Positions 1 to 6,821 of a stretch of 7,289 nucleotides of DNA are shown here, piece after piece. How positions within the stretch are numbered: the stretch's first letter is position 1; each line of letters opens with the position of its first letter. The stretch lies in the NCBI GenBank assembly GCA_014380965.1, contig JACMIV010000043.1, positions 1 through 7,289 of the forward strand. The letters run 5' to 3'. This DNA comes from Rhizobiaceae bacterium. GTDB lineage: Bacteria; Pseudomonadota; Alphaproteobacteria; Rhizobiales; Rhizobiaceae. The notes under the pieces were generated by a model, which saw only the letters and a program-made list of their open reading frames with translations, did no database searches and was not told the origin of the DNA. Made by a program: the position numbers and the translations under genes.

Positions 1-338
1 CGATGCGGGCGCGCTTCTCATCGTGCCCGGGCAATTACGAGTTCGCCAAAGGCCTTCGCGACGTAACGGTTCGCGAGCTTGGCCGTGTCCCGCAGCCGGC
101 TCTACCGGCCGCCTGGAAGGACGCCATCACCAAGATTGCTTCGACCGGGGCGACGCCGCCTCAGGAGACCGAACGCGGCGTCGAATACATCGTCGTCTGC
201 GAATCCCGCGCCGTTTCCGACGACCGCGTGGCGGCGATGGTGTTCCAGACGCAGGATCTGGAGAAGCTCGGGCAGAGCGAGCCCGACGCCAAGCTGCTGA
301 AGGATCTGCGCGACAAGGCGGCGATCGTCCGGAGATGA
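1..338 (+). CDS. surA: SurA-type periplasmic peptidyl-prolyl isomerase/chaperone, C-terminal part (5' end outside window)
   Basis: The last 111 residues of a protein whose start lies before the window; the reading frame is open at the left edge, so the ATG at base 3 is probably internal. The fragment resembles the C-terminal part of alphaproteobacterial SurA-like proteins: a [13 protein letters not shown] stretch (fragment residues 17-29), an ATPP turn (50-53), [12 protein letters not shown] (58-69), and a basic helical tail ending [12 protein letters not shown]. SurA proteins are exported and escort outer-membrane proteins across the periplasm; the signal peptide, SurA_N and most of the parvulin domain would lie upstream, so isomerase activity cannot be judged. 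Two cysteines (fragment residues 8 and 66) could form a disulfide. The stop overlaps the pdxA start by ATGA, in line with the surA-pdxA-ksgA order common in proteobacteria. Family assignment rests on recalled resemblance plus context. Confidence 0.82.
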   Translation, partial: MRARFSSCPGNYEFAKGLRDVTVRELGRVPQPALPAAWKDAITKIASTGATPPQETERGVEYIVVCESRAVSDDRVAAMVFQTQDLEKLGQSEPDAKLLKDLRDKAAIVRR

Positions 339-1411
339 TCGGGGCTTCGATCGCCGGAGAAGTCGCGCCGCTCGTCGTGAGTATCGGCGAACCCTCGGGC
401 GTCGGCGCGGACGTCGCGATCGCAGCGTTCACGATGCGGGAGTCGGAGGCGATCCCGGCGTTTTTTCTCCTCGCCGATCCCGACATGGTCGAGCGAAGGG
501 CCCAAAGGCTCGGCGTCGACCTCGTCCTTCGCCTCATCGAGCGGCCCGACGAGGCGAGCGGTGCCTTCGCGGGCGCGCTTCCCGTTCTGCCGCTGATCAA
601 CCGTCACATGGAGGCCCCCGGTCGCCTCGATCCCTTAAACGCCGCGGGAACGATCGAGGCCATCGATCGCGCGACGCGCCTCGTGCTCGCGGGCGATGCC
701 GGCGCGGTGGTCACCGCTCCGATCGACAAGAAGGCGCTCTACGATGCCGGCTTCCGGCATCCCGGCCATACCGAATACCTCGCCGATCTTTGCGCGACCC
801 TCCTTGGCCGCGCCTTCACTCCCGTCATGCTCTTGGCGGGACCGGAGCTGTCCTGCGTCCCCGTGACGATCCACATTCCGCTGCACGAAGTGCCGCAAAG
901 GCTTACCGAGGCACTCATCGTCGACACCGTGCGCATCCTCGCGCGCGAACTAGCCTCGAGGCTGGGGATCGCGCAACCGCGCTTTGCCGTGTCCGGCCTC
1001 AACCCGCATGCTGGCGAGCGCGGGGCGATCGGGTTGGAGGACGCGGAGATCATCGCGCCGGCGATAGCCCTTCTTCGCAGTGAAGGGCTCGACGTCGTCG
1101 GGCCGATGCCGGGCGACACCATGTTCCACCCGGAGGCGCGCGCCCACTACGACGTTGCGGTCTGCATGTATCACGACCAGGCGCTGATCCCGGCGAAGAC
1201 GCTTGCTTTCGACGAGACGGTGAACGTCACGCTCGGCCTGCCGATCATCCGCACCTCGCCCGATCACGGCACCGCAGCGAACATCGCGGGAACAGGACGG
1301 GCGCGACCGACAAGTTTCATCGCCGCCTTGAAGCTTGCTGCGCGCATGGCTGCCACCGAGCGGCGCCATCTTGCCGACCGCCTCTCCTCCTTCACTGAAA
1401 CGTTCGCTTGA
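335..1411 (+). CDS. pdxA: 4-hydroxythreonine-4-phosphate dehydrogenase PdxA
   Basis: PdxA oxidises 4-phosphohydroxy-L-threonine with NAD+ in the cytoplasm, giving (after decarboxylation) 3-amino-2-oxopropyl phosphate, which PdxJ joins to deoxyxylulose phosphate in the DXP-dependent route to vitamin B6. The 358-residue product is slightly longer than the usual 330-340. By spacing against the E. coli enzyme, the metal ligands are H180 (HIPLH), H225 (NPHAGE) and H280 (MYHDQA). The substrate residues are H145-T146 (PGHTEYL), K288, N297 (VNVTLGLP) and R306 ([11 protein letters not shown]). All are present, so the enzyme should be active. The N-terminal motif, usually close to GDPAGIGPE, reads GEPSGVGAD at 18-26. 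I chose the ATG at 335 because it overlaps the surA stop (ATGA) and sits just before the conserved core; GGAG directly abuts it, too close for a good Shine-Dalgarno site, so coupling is likely. The frame is open upstream to base 23, but that part only shadows surA. Confidence 0.96.
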   Translation: MIGASIAGEVAPLVVSIGEPSGVGADVAIAAFTMRESEAIPAFFLLADPDMVERRAQRLGVDLVLRLIERPDEASGAFAGALPVLPLINRHMEAPGRLDPLNAAGTIEAIDRATRLVLAGDAGAVVTAPIDKKALYDAGFRHPGHTEYLADLCATLLGRAFTPVMLLAGPELSCVPVTIHIPLHEVPQRLTEALIVDTVRILARELASRLGIAQPRFAVSGLNPHAGERGAIGLEDAEIIAPAIALLRSEGLDVVGPMPGDTMFHPEARAHYDVAVCMYHDQALIPAKTLAFDETVNVTLGLPIIRTSPDHGTAANIAGTGRARPTSFIAALKLAARMAATERRHLADRLSSFTETFA

Positions 1412-2235
1412 CCTTCGGCGACGGGCTGCCGCCGCTGCGCGCGGTCATGACGGAGTTCGGTCTCGATCCTAGGAAGGCGCTCGGGCAGAACTTCCTGCTC
1501 GACCTCAACCTGACCGGCAAGATCGCGCGGCAGGCAGGCCCCCTTGCCGGTCATCGCGTCGTCGAGATCGGGCCGGGGCCGGGCGGCCTGACGCGGGCCC
1601 TTCTCGCGAACGGGGCGGAGCATGTCGTGGTCGTCGAGAAGGACACGCGCTGCCTCGGCGCGCTGGAGGCGATCGGACGGCATTATCCGGGCCGGCTCAC
1701 GATCGTCTCGGGCGACGCCCTGAAGACGGACGTCGCCGATTACGGTGACGGTCGTCCGCTGAAGATCGTCGCGAATCTTCCCTACAACATCGGGACGCAG
1801 CTTCTCCTCGACTGGATCGCCGCGCCGGTGTGGCCGCCGGTCTGGAGTGATCTGACGCTGATGTTCCAGCGGGAGGTTGCCGAGCGAATCGTTGCCGAGC
1901 CCGGAAGCAACGCCTATGGCCGGCTCGGCGTTCTCTGCGGCTGGCGATGCCGCGCGCGCATGCTCTTCGACGTGCCGCCGGACGCCTTCACGCCGCCGCC
2001 GAAGGTGACCTCTTCGGTAGTGCGCATCGAGCCCCGACCGGACCCGATCGCTGTCTCGCTGACGAGCCTTGAGAGGGTCACGGCAGCAGCCTTCGGCCAA
2101 CGTCGCAAGATGCTACGCCAGAGCCTGAAGCCGCTAGGCGGCGAGGCGCTGTTGGAGCGAGCGGAGATCGATCCGACGCGGCGGGCGGAAACGCTGTCGG
2201 TCGCCGAATTCTGCGCTCTCGCCGCACGGCTCTGA
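1408..2235 (+). CDS. rsmA: 16S rRNA (adenine(1518)-N6/adenine(1519)-N6)-dimethyltransferase RsmA/KsgA
   Basis: RsmA transfers four methyl groups from S-adenosylmethionine to the two adjacent adenosines in the loop of helix 45 of 16S rRNA, a late 30S assembly step; its loss gives kasugamycin resistance. The 275-residue length is normal. SAM-site residues match E. coli KsgA: N28 and L30 (ALGQNFLLD), G55 ([11 protein letters not shown], motif I), E77 (VVVEKD), D103 (SGDAL) and N123 in the NLPYN target-base motif (123-127). QREVAERI (154-161), [14 protein letters not shown] (194-207) and [12 protein letters not shown] (229-240) are also typical. The start is taken as TTG at 1408, which overlaps the pdxA stop (TTGA), because the DGLPPLR segment it adds is, as I recall, conserved in rhizobial RsmA. 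An in-frame ATG at 1447 is the alternative and would remove 13 residues. No clear Shine-Dalgarno site precedes the TTG, so translation probably depends on coupling to pdxA. Confidence 0.96.
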   Translation: MTFGDGLPPLRAVMTEFGLDPRKALGQNFLLDLNLTGKIARQAGPLAGHRVVEIGPGPGGLTRALLANGAEHVVVVEKDTRCLGALEAIGRHYPGRLTIVSGDALKTDVADYGDGRPLKIVANLPYNIGTQLLLDWIAAPVWPPVWSDLTLMFQREVAERIVAEPGSNAYGRLGVLCGWRCRARMLFDVPPDAFTPPPKVTSSVVRIEPRPDPIAVSLTSLERVTAAAFGQRRKMLRQSLKPLGGEALLERAEIDPTRRAETLSVAEFCALAARL

Positions 2236-2242
2236 GCTCTTA

Positions 2243-2260
2243 GCCCTTAAGTCGAAGGGC
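2243..2260. terminator. Possible hairpin between convergent rsmA and the GGDEF gene
   Basis: A perfect 6-bp inverted repeat, GCCCTT (2243-2248) and AAGGGC (2255-2260), with a 6-nt loop, lies 8 bases after the rsmA stop and 25 bases beyond the end of the opposing GGDEF gene. Its place in a 50-bp convergent gap suits a bidirectional terminator. Neither side has a T-tract, so it is not a canonical intrinsic terminator; it could instead act as an RNA 3'-end stabiliser or be chance. Confidence 0.3.
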
Positions 2261-2285
2261 ACATCGTGTGAAATGCGAGGCGGCG

Positions 2286-3611
2286 TCACCCGGCGAGACG
2301 CTTCCGTTCCTTAAGTTTGGACTCCGAACGCGGCCGAGACGGGCCGGCCCCCTCCCCGCTGACCTGCAGTCCCTCCGCGATCGCCATTTCCAGGCTGCCG
2401 AAACGAACGACGCGGTTTCGTCCCAGGCGTTTGGCCGCGTAGAGCGCCTCGTCAGCAGCGGCAAAGAGGCGGTCGACGTCGACGACCGAGGAATCGTCCC
2501 CGAGCCGCGCGACGCCGAGACTGATGGTGACCATGTCCAGTCCGTCCTGCCGGCCGCGATGGGCGATCCGCGACCTTGCCACTGTCCGGCAGATGTCGAG
2601 GGCGAAAGCCGTTGCGTCGGCTTCCGTCATCTCTTCTATGACGATCGCGAACTCCTCGCCGCCGTACCGTGCCAGGAAGACGCCGGGTCGCTCGCAAGCC
2701 GAGACGAGGAGGGCCGCAATTCGGCGTAGGCAGTCGTCACCGACTTGATGGCCGTAGAAATCGTTGAAACGCTTGAAGTGGTCGATGTCGAGGAGGATGA
2801 CCGCGGTCTCCGCGCGACGGATGGGATCGGCCCAGATGCGGGCCATCTGGTCTTCGAGCGAGCGGCGGTTGGCGGTTCCCGTCAACCAATCGGTCGCCGA
2901 CAGGACCGCGAGCTTGTTGCGATCCTCGCGCAGCCCGTCGGAGCGCAGCCGCTCCTGAAGCGACAGGAGATAGGCCTCTCTCACGCTCCGCTCGATGGAA
3001 AGATTGCAGACAAAGCCGAAGATGCTCGCGCAGGCCGCATAGGCGAGGAAGACGCCGGCCAACTCGATCGAGACGTCCTTGACGAGCACGATCGCGGCGG
3101 CCGTGGCAGCGAAATTCACGAGATAGACGATCGCGGCGAGATCGTATCGAAGCTGCAGGACACTGCTGGCAAAGAACAGCGTCAGGATGATCTGCGTCAG
3201 AACGAGGGTATGAAGCTCCGCCTCGCTGAGATGAAAGAGGAGAAGCGGCCCAAGCGAGAACGCCGTCATGGCGGCAGCGACCGACCACTCGCGCCATCGG
3301 GCCGGCAGAAAGGGTTGGCCCAGAAGCCACAGGAGGGCGACTGCGCCTGGAGTGAGTATCAGAAGCCGGATGGCCCAACTGAAATGGGCGATGTCCGGAA
3401 TGAGGATCGCGTCAGTCAGGTTGAAGAGGTTGTATATGACAAGGCCGAGCACAATCGATATCCGAAGGTGCGCGATGCGCTTGTCCCGCCGGTCTTCCTC
3501 GAACCGCTCTTCCAGAGGCTTGGGAAAGGCGGGAAGGCCGATCCGCCGCCTCAGCGTCTGAGCGACGAGGCGAGCGAGTAAGTTGCGCTCGTGGTGATCA
3601 GGCGGTTCCAT
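2286..3611 (-). CDS. Membrane-bound diguanylate cyclase (six predicted TM helices + GGDEF domain)
   Basis: A 441-residue protein predicted to make cyclic di-GMP from two GTP at the inner membrane. Residues 1-48 are polar and basic. About six hydrophobic segments follow, near 50-70, 79-98, 108-127, 133-152, 157-177 and 183-203. A helical, coiled-coil-like linker (204-238) leads to a GGDEF domain starting DWLTGTANRR (241-250). The domain keeps D275 and D277 (LLDIDHFKRFND), N283-D284 for guanine binding, YGHQVGDD (286-293) and the active-site loop GGEEF (317-321). The product-inhibition I-site RxxD is RPGV (308-311), with no aspartate. The tail after 407 is charged and low in complexity. There is no EAL domain. 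The membrane part matches no named sensor (MASE, CHASE, 7TMR) that I can recognise, so the signal is unknown. It lies 227 bp downstream of gmk in the same direction and converges on rsmA, so it probably has its own promoter. The ATG at 3611 is the only ATG before the first helix; its Shine-Dalgarno site is weak. Confidence 0.93.
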   Translation of the reverse strand: MEPPDHHERNLLARLVAQTLRRRIGLPAFPKPLEERFEEDRRDKRIAHLRISIVLGLVIYNLFNLTDAILIPDIAHFSWAIRLLILTPGAVALLWLLGQPFLPARWREWSVAAAMTAFSLGPLLLFHLSEAELHTLVLTQIILTLFFASSVLQLRYDLAAIVYLVNFAATAAAIVLVKDVSIELAGVFLAYAACASIFGFVCNLSIERSVREAYLLSLQERLRSDGLREDRNKLAVLSATDWLTGTANRRSLEDQMARIWADPIRRAETAVILLDIDHFKRFNDFYGHQVGDDCLRRIAALLVSACERPGVFLARYGGEEFAIVIEEMTEADATAFALDICRTVARSRIAHRGRQDGLDMVTISLGVARLGDDSSVVDVDRLFAAADEALYAAKRLGRNRVVRFGSLEMAIAEGLQVSGEGAGPSRPRSESKLKERKRLAG

Positions 3612-3716
3612 GATGTCCAGGTCCGGCGGCCGTCGTCTCCCGCCACAGCATTCATGGTTTTCGACAGGACTCGAACATGACGAGGCAGCGCTTAAGATTT
3701 CCTTCGCGTGACGCTC

Positions 3717-3745
3717 CTGTATACAGCTCGCCGGCCTGTATAGAG
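3717..3745. promoter_or_regulatory. Paired CTGTATA palindromes upstream of the diguanylate cyclase gene (candidate operator)
   Basis: CTGTATACAG (3717-3726) is a perfect 10-bp palindrome. CTGTATAGAG (3736-3745) matches it at 9 of 10 bases, and the copies are offset by 19 bp. The inner halves also form a dyad, TATACAG-N9-CTGTATA (3720-3742). The pair is AT-rich against GC-rich surroundings and lies roughly 105-135 bp upstream of the GGDEF start, in the gap after gmk. This is the layout of a dimeric regulator site or of duplicated -10-like elements. I found no convincing -35 at the right distance on either strand, and I cannot name the regulator. Confidence 0.35.
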
Positions 3746-3838
3746 GCGAAATTCTTGCCGGCGGGGAATGGCGCCGCAGCCGGAAAATCGAGCCGGAGCG
3801 GTGCGGACCGCATGGTCAGGCCAAGCGGATCGCCGCCC

Positions 3839-4504
3839 TCAAGCCGGTTCTTCCGCCAGGAGCGCGGAGGTGAAGTCGAACAGCCCCGGGCGCCTGTCGC
3901 GCCGGAGGCGCTCGGCGTCGACGATCGCGCGGATTTCGCCGAAGGCCTGGTTGAGATCATGATTGACGACGACGTAGTCGTAGTCGCGCCAGCGCTCGAT
4001 CTCCGTGCGCGCGTTCTTGAGGCGCATGGCGATCGTGTCGCTGGAATCCTCGTTGCGGCGCAGGAGCCTGCTGCGGAGTTCGGCAATCGATGGCGGCAAG
4101 ATGAAGATCGACACGATGTCGGCACGGGCCTTCTCCTGAAGCTGCCGGGCGCCCTGCCAGTCGATATCGAAGAGCATGTCCCGTCCGTCGCGCATCGCCT
4201 TTTCGGCGGCCTCGCGCGGCGTGCCGTAGAGGTTGCCGTGCACCTCGGCCCATTCGAGCAGCGCCTCGCGTTCCTTCAGCCGCTCGAATTCGTCCGGCTT
4301 GATGAAATGGTAGTGCCGGCCCTCGATCTCGCTGCCCCGGCGCTGGCGCGTCGTCACCGAGACCGACAGCGAAAAGCGCGGGTCGCTTTCGAGGAGATTG
4401 TGGGCGATCGTCGACTTGCCCGCGCCGGATGGCGAGGAGAGGACGAGCATGAGCCCGCGGCGCTTGATCTCCTCATGGGACGGCATGTGGGCGATGTCGG
4501 TCAT
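3839..4504 (-). CDS. gmk: Guanylate kinase
   Basis: Gmk phosphorylates GMP to GDP with ATP in the cytoplasm, an essential step toward GTP, dGTP and guanine second messengers. The 221 residues fit the family (about 205-220). The P-loop is [10 protein letters not shown] (23-32), with K30 and S31-T32. The GMP-binding part is [15 protein letters not shown] (49-67), including R53, R56 and Y65. The lid and second GMP contacts are at [15 protein letters not shown] (82-96), and [10 protein letters not shown] (113-122) is the Walker-B-like strand. The C-terminal helix carries the usual R-rich segment ([12 protein letters not shown], 161-172). Its ATG overlaps the yicC stop as ATGA (4501-4504) and has no strong Shine-Dalgarno site, so it is probably coupled to yicC. 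In-frame ATGs at residues 7 and 19 are less likely starts. The neighbouring yicC-gmk pair is a widely conserved arrangement. Confidence 0.97.
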   Translation of the reverse strand: MTDIAHMPSHEEIKRRGLMLVLSSPSGAGKSTIAHNLLESDPRFSLSVSVTTRQRRGSEIEGRHYHFIKPDEFERLKEREALLEWAEVHGNLYGTPREAAEKAMRDGRDMLFDIDWQGARQLQEKARADIVSIFILPPSIAELRSRLLRRNEDSSDTIAMRLKNARTEIERWRDYDYVVVNHDLNQAFGEIRAIVDAERLRRDRRPGLFDFTSALLAEEPA

Positions 4505-5403
4505 TCGATGTTTTGAACCTGTTCCCGGAATTGATCGATGACGACCTTGAGCTCCAAGCCGATGGCGGTCAGCGAGGAGGCGTTCGATTTCGAGCAGAGC
4601 GTATTCGATTCGCGGTTAAATTCCTGCGACAGAAAATCGAGGCGTCGGCCGATGGGCCCGCCCTGCGCGAGAAGGGTTCGCGCCGCGGCCACGTGAACCC
4701 GCAGCCGGTCGAGCTCCTCGCGGATGTCGGCCTTGGAGACAAGGATCGCGACCTCCTGATGCAGCCTCGCTTCGTCGAAACGCTGTGCGGGTGCTTCGCC
4801 AGCAGCCCCCAGCAGAAGCTGGACCTGATCGGCCAGCCGCCGACGGATCGCATCAATGCTGCGCGCGGGATCGGTCTCTGCACGCTCGACGAGCGCTGCG
4901 ATTTCCCGAAGCCGCCGGTCGAGCACGGCAGCCAAAACGGCGCCCTCGGCCCCGCGGGACTCGATGAGGCCGTCCAAGCTTTGCGAAAAACCTTCCAGCA
5001 CGGCGGCGCGGCGCGCGGCCTCCGCCTCCGGATCGCTCGAGATGTCCGCGACCTCGATGATGCCCTTCACGGAGAGGATGCCGTCAGCCGTCGGTGTCAC
5101 GGCGTGGCCGGCGGCGATCAGCCGGTCCGTCAGCGCGAGCACCTGCGCGAGCATCGCCTCGTTGACCGAAAAGACGGGCGCGTCGTCGACACGCCGCAGC
5201 GTCAGCGCGAGCTGTACGTTGCCGCGCGACAGCCGTGCGCCGGCCAACCGGCGCACGTCTGCTTCGATCGGCTCCATCCCCTGCGGCATTCGAAGGCGAA
5301 GGTCGAGCCCCTTGCCGTTGACGGAGCGAAGCTCCCAGACGAAAGCGGTGTCCAACACTTCGCCTTCGACGCGGGAAAAGCCCGTCATGCTCGCGACGGT
5401 CAT
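4501..5403 (-). CDS. yicC: YicC/YloC family endoribonuclease
   Basis: A 300-residue member of the YicC/YloC family, for which metal-dependent endoribonuclease activity, including on small RNAs in E. coli, has been reported. The N-terminal domain has MTGFSR (6-11), [17 protein letters not shown] (24-40) and [12 protein letters not shown] (60-71). The C-terminal domain has the family's highly conserved block: [20 protein letters not shown] (213-232), then [18 protein letters not shown] (252-269), SKSN (271-274) and the terminal EQVQNIE (294-300). The canonical SVNHR has become SVNGK at 27-31. The middle, around 120-210, is alanine- and arginine-rich helix and less conserved. The ATG at 5403 is well supported by a Shine-Dalgarno site six bases away and by the family's near-N-terminal MTGF. 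It lies 155 bp after mltG and overlaps gmk by four bases. The RNase role is known for homologues and inferred here. Confidence 0.95.
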   Translation of the reverse strand: MTVASMTGFSRVEGEVLDTAFVWELRSVNGKGLDLRLRMPQGMEPIEADVRRLAGARLSRGNVQLALTLRRVDDAPVFSVNEAMLAQVLALTDRLIAAGHAVTPTADGILSVKGIIEVADISSDPEAEAARRAAVLEGFSQSLDGLIESRGAEGAVLAAVLDRRLREIAALVERAETDPARSIDAIRRRLADQVQLLLGAAGEAPAQRFDEARLHQEVAILVSKADIREELDRLRVHVAAARTLLAQGGPIGRRLDFLSQEFNRESNTLCSKSNASSLTAIGLELKVVIDQFREQVQNIE

Positions 5404-5409
5404 GCCTCA

Positions 5410-5416
5410 CTCCTCT
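5410..5416 (-). promoter_or_regulatory. Ribosome binding site of yicC
   Basis: On the minus strand this reads AGAGGAG, with six bases between its AGGAG core and the ATG ending at 5403. It is one of the two clear Shine-Dalgarno matches in the window and fixes the yicC start. In contrast, gmk, pdxA and rsmA have none and start at stop/start overlaps. Confidence 0.75.
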
Positions 5417-5558
5417 TACTCATCATGGTGGACGGCCACGAGCCCCCGTGTCTCGCGATCGATCCAGGATGCGGTTTCCATACTGTCGAAGATACGGCGC
5501 GCCCACGGCGAAAGGCGGGGACGCTGCTGCAGAACGAACAGAAATCGGCGCGGAACGA

Positions 5559-6716
5559 CTATTGCGCGACCACCGGGTCCTCGGGATCGACCTCTGCACC
5601 AGCCGTCGCCGCGCGCTGGCGCTCGATCTCGCGGTAGCGGCGAACGTTGGCGTTGTGTTCGTCGAGGGTCGTGGCAAAGACGTGGCCGCCGGTGCCGTCG
5701 GCAACGAAGTAGACGTCTTCCGTGGTCGAGGGATTGGCGACGGCTTCGAGCGCGGCGCGCCCGGGATTGGCGATCGGGCCGGGCGGCAGTCCGTTGATGA
5801 CATACGTGTTGTAAGCCGTTTCGCTGCGGATGTGGGACTGCCGGATCGGCTCGTTCGGCGGTTTTCCAGCGCCACCCCAGACGCCGTAGATGATCGTCGG
5901 ATCGGACTGGAGGCGCATCCCCTGGCTCAAGCGGTTCATGAACACGGAGGCAACGCGCGAGCGCTCGTCGGCGCGGCCGGTCTCCTTCTCGACGATCGAG
6001 GCGAGCGTCAGAAACTGGCCGACGTCCGTAACCGGAATATCCCGATCCCGGCGTGCCCAAATCTCCTCCACTAGCTTGGTCTGCGCGGCCCGCATCTGGG
6101 CGATCAGTTCCGCCCGCGTCAGCCCGCGCTGCACCCGGTAGGTGTCGGGCCGAAGCGTGCCCTCCGGCGGCATCGGCGGAAGTTCGCCGGTAAGCATCTC
6201 CTCGCCGGCGACACGGTCGAAGATCTGCTTGACGGTCCAACCCTCCGGGACGGCGACGGAATGCAGGATCGACGAGCCGGTGCTCAGCTTCTCCATCACG
6301 TCGTACATGCTTGTCCCGGGCGTGAAGCCGTATTCGCCGGCCTTCAGGTCTCCGGCCCGCCCGGAAATGCGAACGCCGTATTCGAAGACCCGGGAGTCCG
6401 ATACGATGCCGCCCCGCTCCAGCCCGTTGGCGATGCTTTCGACGCTCGAATTGCGCGGCACGACATAGGTCGCCTGCGTCGCCAGCGGGCCCGGACCGTT
6501 GAACTCCGATCGTCCCCACAATGCGCCGGCAACCGCGATGAGGGCGACGAAAAAGGCGGCGGAGAAGATCAGGTTGAAAAACACGACGACCTGATTGCGG
6601 GCGCCGCGAGAGCGTTTCGGTGGCCGGGGGCCAGCCTTCGGACGCAGCGCCTCGGAGGCGGACATCGGCACGATCCTGTCTCTGCGCACGTCGTCCACTC
6701 TCGTTTCGTCGTTCAC
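5559..6716 (-). CDS. mltG: Endolytic transglycosylase MltG (YceG-like)
   Basis: MltG is an inner-membrane lytic transglycosylase that cuts nascent peptidoglycan strands and so sets glycan length. With the start used here (GTG at 6716) it has 385 residues. A basic cytoplasmic N-terminus (PPKRSRGAR, 32-40) is followed by one membrane helix (about 43-67). Next come a periplasmic LysM-like region with LKAGEYGF (124-131) and the YceG domain. The catalytic glutamate should be E243 in LASIVEKETG (238-247). Also typical are MRLQSDPTIIYGVWGG (267-282), YNTYVINGLPPGPIANPG (302-319) and FVADGTGGHVFATTLDEHN (337-355). The frame stays open to an ATG at 6773, adding 19 residues, but that ATG has no Shine-Dalgarno site while the GTG has GAGAGGT. 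It follows fabF by 105 bp in the order fabF-mltG-yicC-gmk. The acidic tail after residue 365 is probably disordered. Confidence 0.94.
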   Translation of the reverse strand: MNDETRVDDVRRDRIVPMSASEALRPKAGPRPPKRSRGARNQVVVFFNLIFSAAFFVALIAVAGALWGRSEFNGPGPLATQATYVVPRNSSVESIANGLERGGIVSDSRVFEYGVRISGRAGDLKAGEYGFTPGTSMYDVMEKLSTGSSILHSVAVPEGWTVKQIFDRVAGEEMLTGELPPMPPEGTLRPDTYRVQRGLTRAELIAQMRAAQTKLVEEIWARRDRDIPVTDVGQFLTLASIVEKETGRADERSRVASVFMNRLSQGMRLQSDPTIIYGVWGGAGKPPNEPIRQSHIRSETAYNTYVINGLPPGPIANPGRAALEAVANPSTTEDVYFVADGTGGHVFATTLDEHNANVRRYREIERQRAATAGAEVDPEDPVVAQ

Positions 6717-6722
6717 GACAGC

Positions 6723-6729
6723 ACCTCTC
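6723..6729 (-). promoter_or_regulatory. Ribosome binding site supporting a GTG start for mltG
   Basis: The minus strand reads GAGAGGT, with its AGGT end six bases before the GTG at 6716-6714. No comparable purine run precedes the upstream ATG at 6773. This is the reason for preferring the shorter MltG. Confidence 0.55.
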
Positions 6730-6821
6730 GGGGATCGGTCGAAGAAGGGTCCGGTATCGAACGGAAGCACCATCCGAATGTGGCGAAAGAGGGTACGCCG
6801 AGACGCGGCAGCCGCGCGCGC

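Noticed and set aside
2745..3581. A 278-codon plus-strand frame opposite the diguanylate cyclase
   Set aside because: It is the complement of the GGDEF gene and rich in charged residues, the usual look of an antisense shadow.
3654..3680. A minus-strand GTTCGAGTCC followed by CCA, resembling the 3' end of a tRNA or an integration site
   Set aside because: The T-stem pairs at only about three of five positions and no acceptor, D or anticodon arms can be built upstream. There is no integrase nearby. The 5-bp TTCGA dyad at 3660-3675 may be chance.
3784..3811. A GC-rich 5-bp hairpin after gmk (3798-3811) with four T residues downstream on the minus strand
   Set aside because: The T-run begins about ten bases past the stem, too far for an intrinsic terminator.
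3652..3813. A 53-codon minus-strand frame in the gap between gmk and the GGDEF gene
   Set aside because: Third-position GC is clearly lower than in neighbouring genes, no Shine-Dalgarno site is visible, and the frame runs back into gmk as a shadow. It also contains the palindromes. A small protein cannot be excluded.
3677..4516. A 279-codon plus-strand frame opposite gmk
   Set aside because: It is antisense to the well-supported gmk gene, shows no recognisable motif and starts in the gap without a ribosome binding site.
5416..5481. A 21-codon minus-strand frame ending just inside the yicC ribosome binding site, as a leader peptide would
   Set aside because: It has no Shine-Dalgarno site, no run of a regulatory codon and no attenuator-like hairpins.
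5404..5558. A promoter for yicC-gmk in the gap after mltG
   Set aside because: The best -35-like match (TCGACA on the minus strand) has only a two-of-six -10 partner at 17 bases, so I do not call it.
4513..5637. A 374-codon open frame on the plus strand opposite yicC
   Set aside because: It lies antisense to a clearly recognisable YicC gene, has no family resemblance, and is low in hydrophobic patterning. Long antisense frames are expected in high-GC DNA.
6804..6816. A CGCGG-CAG-CCGCG hairpin just after the fabF stop
   Set aside because: The stem is five base pairs with a three-base loop and no T-tract, and such palindromes are common at this GC content.
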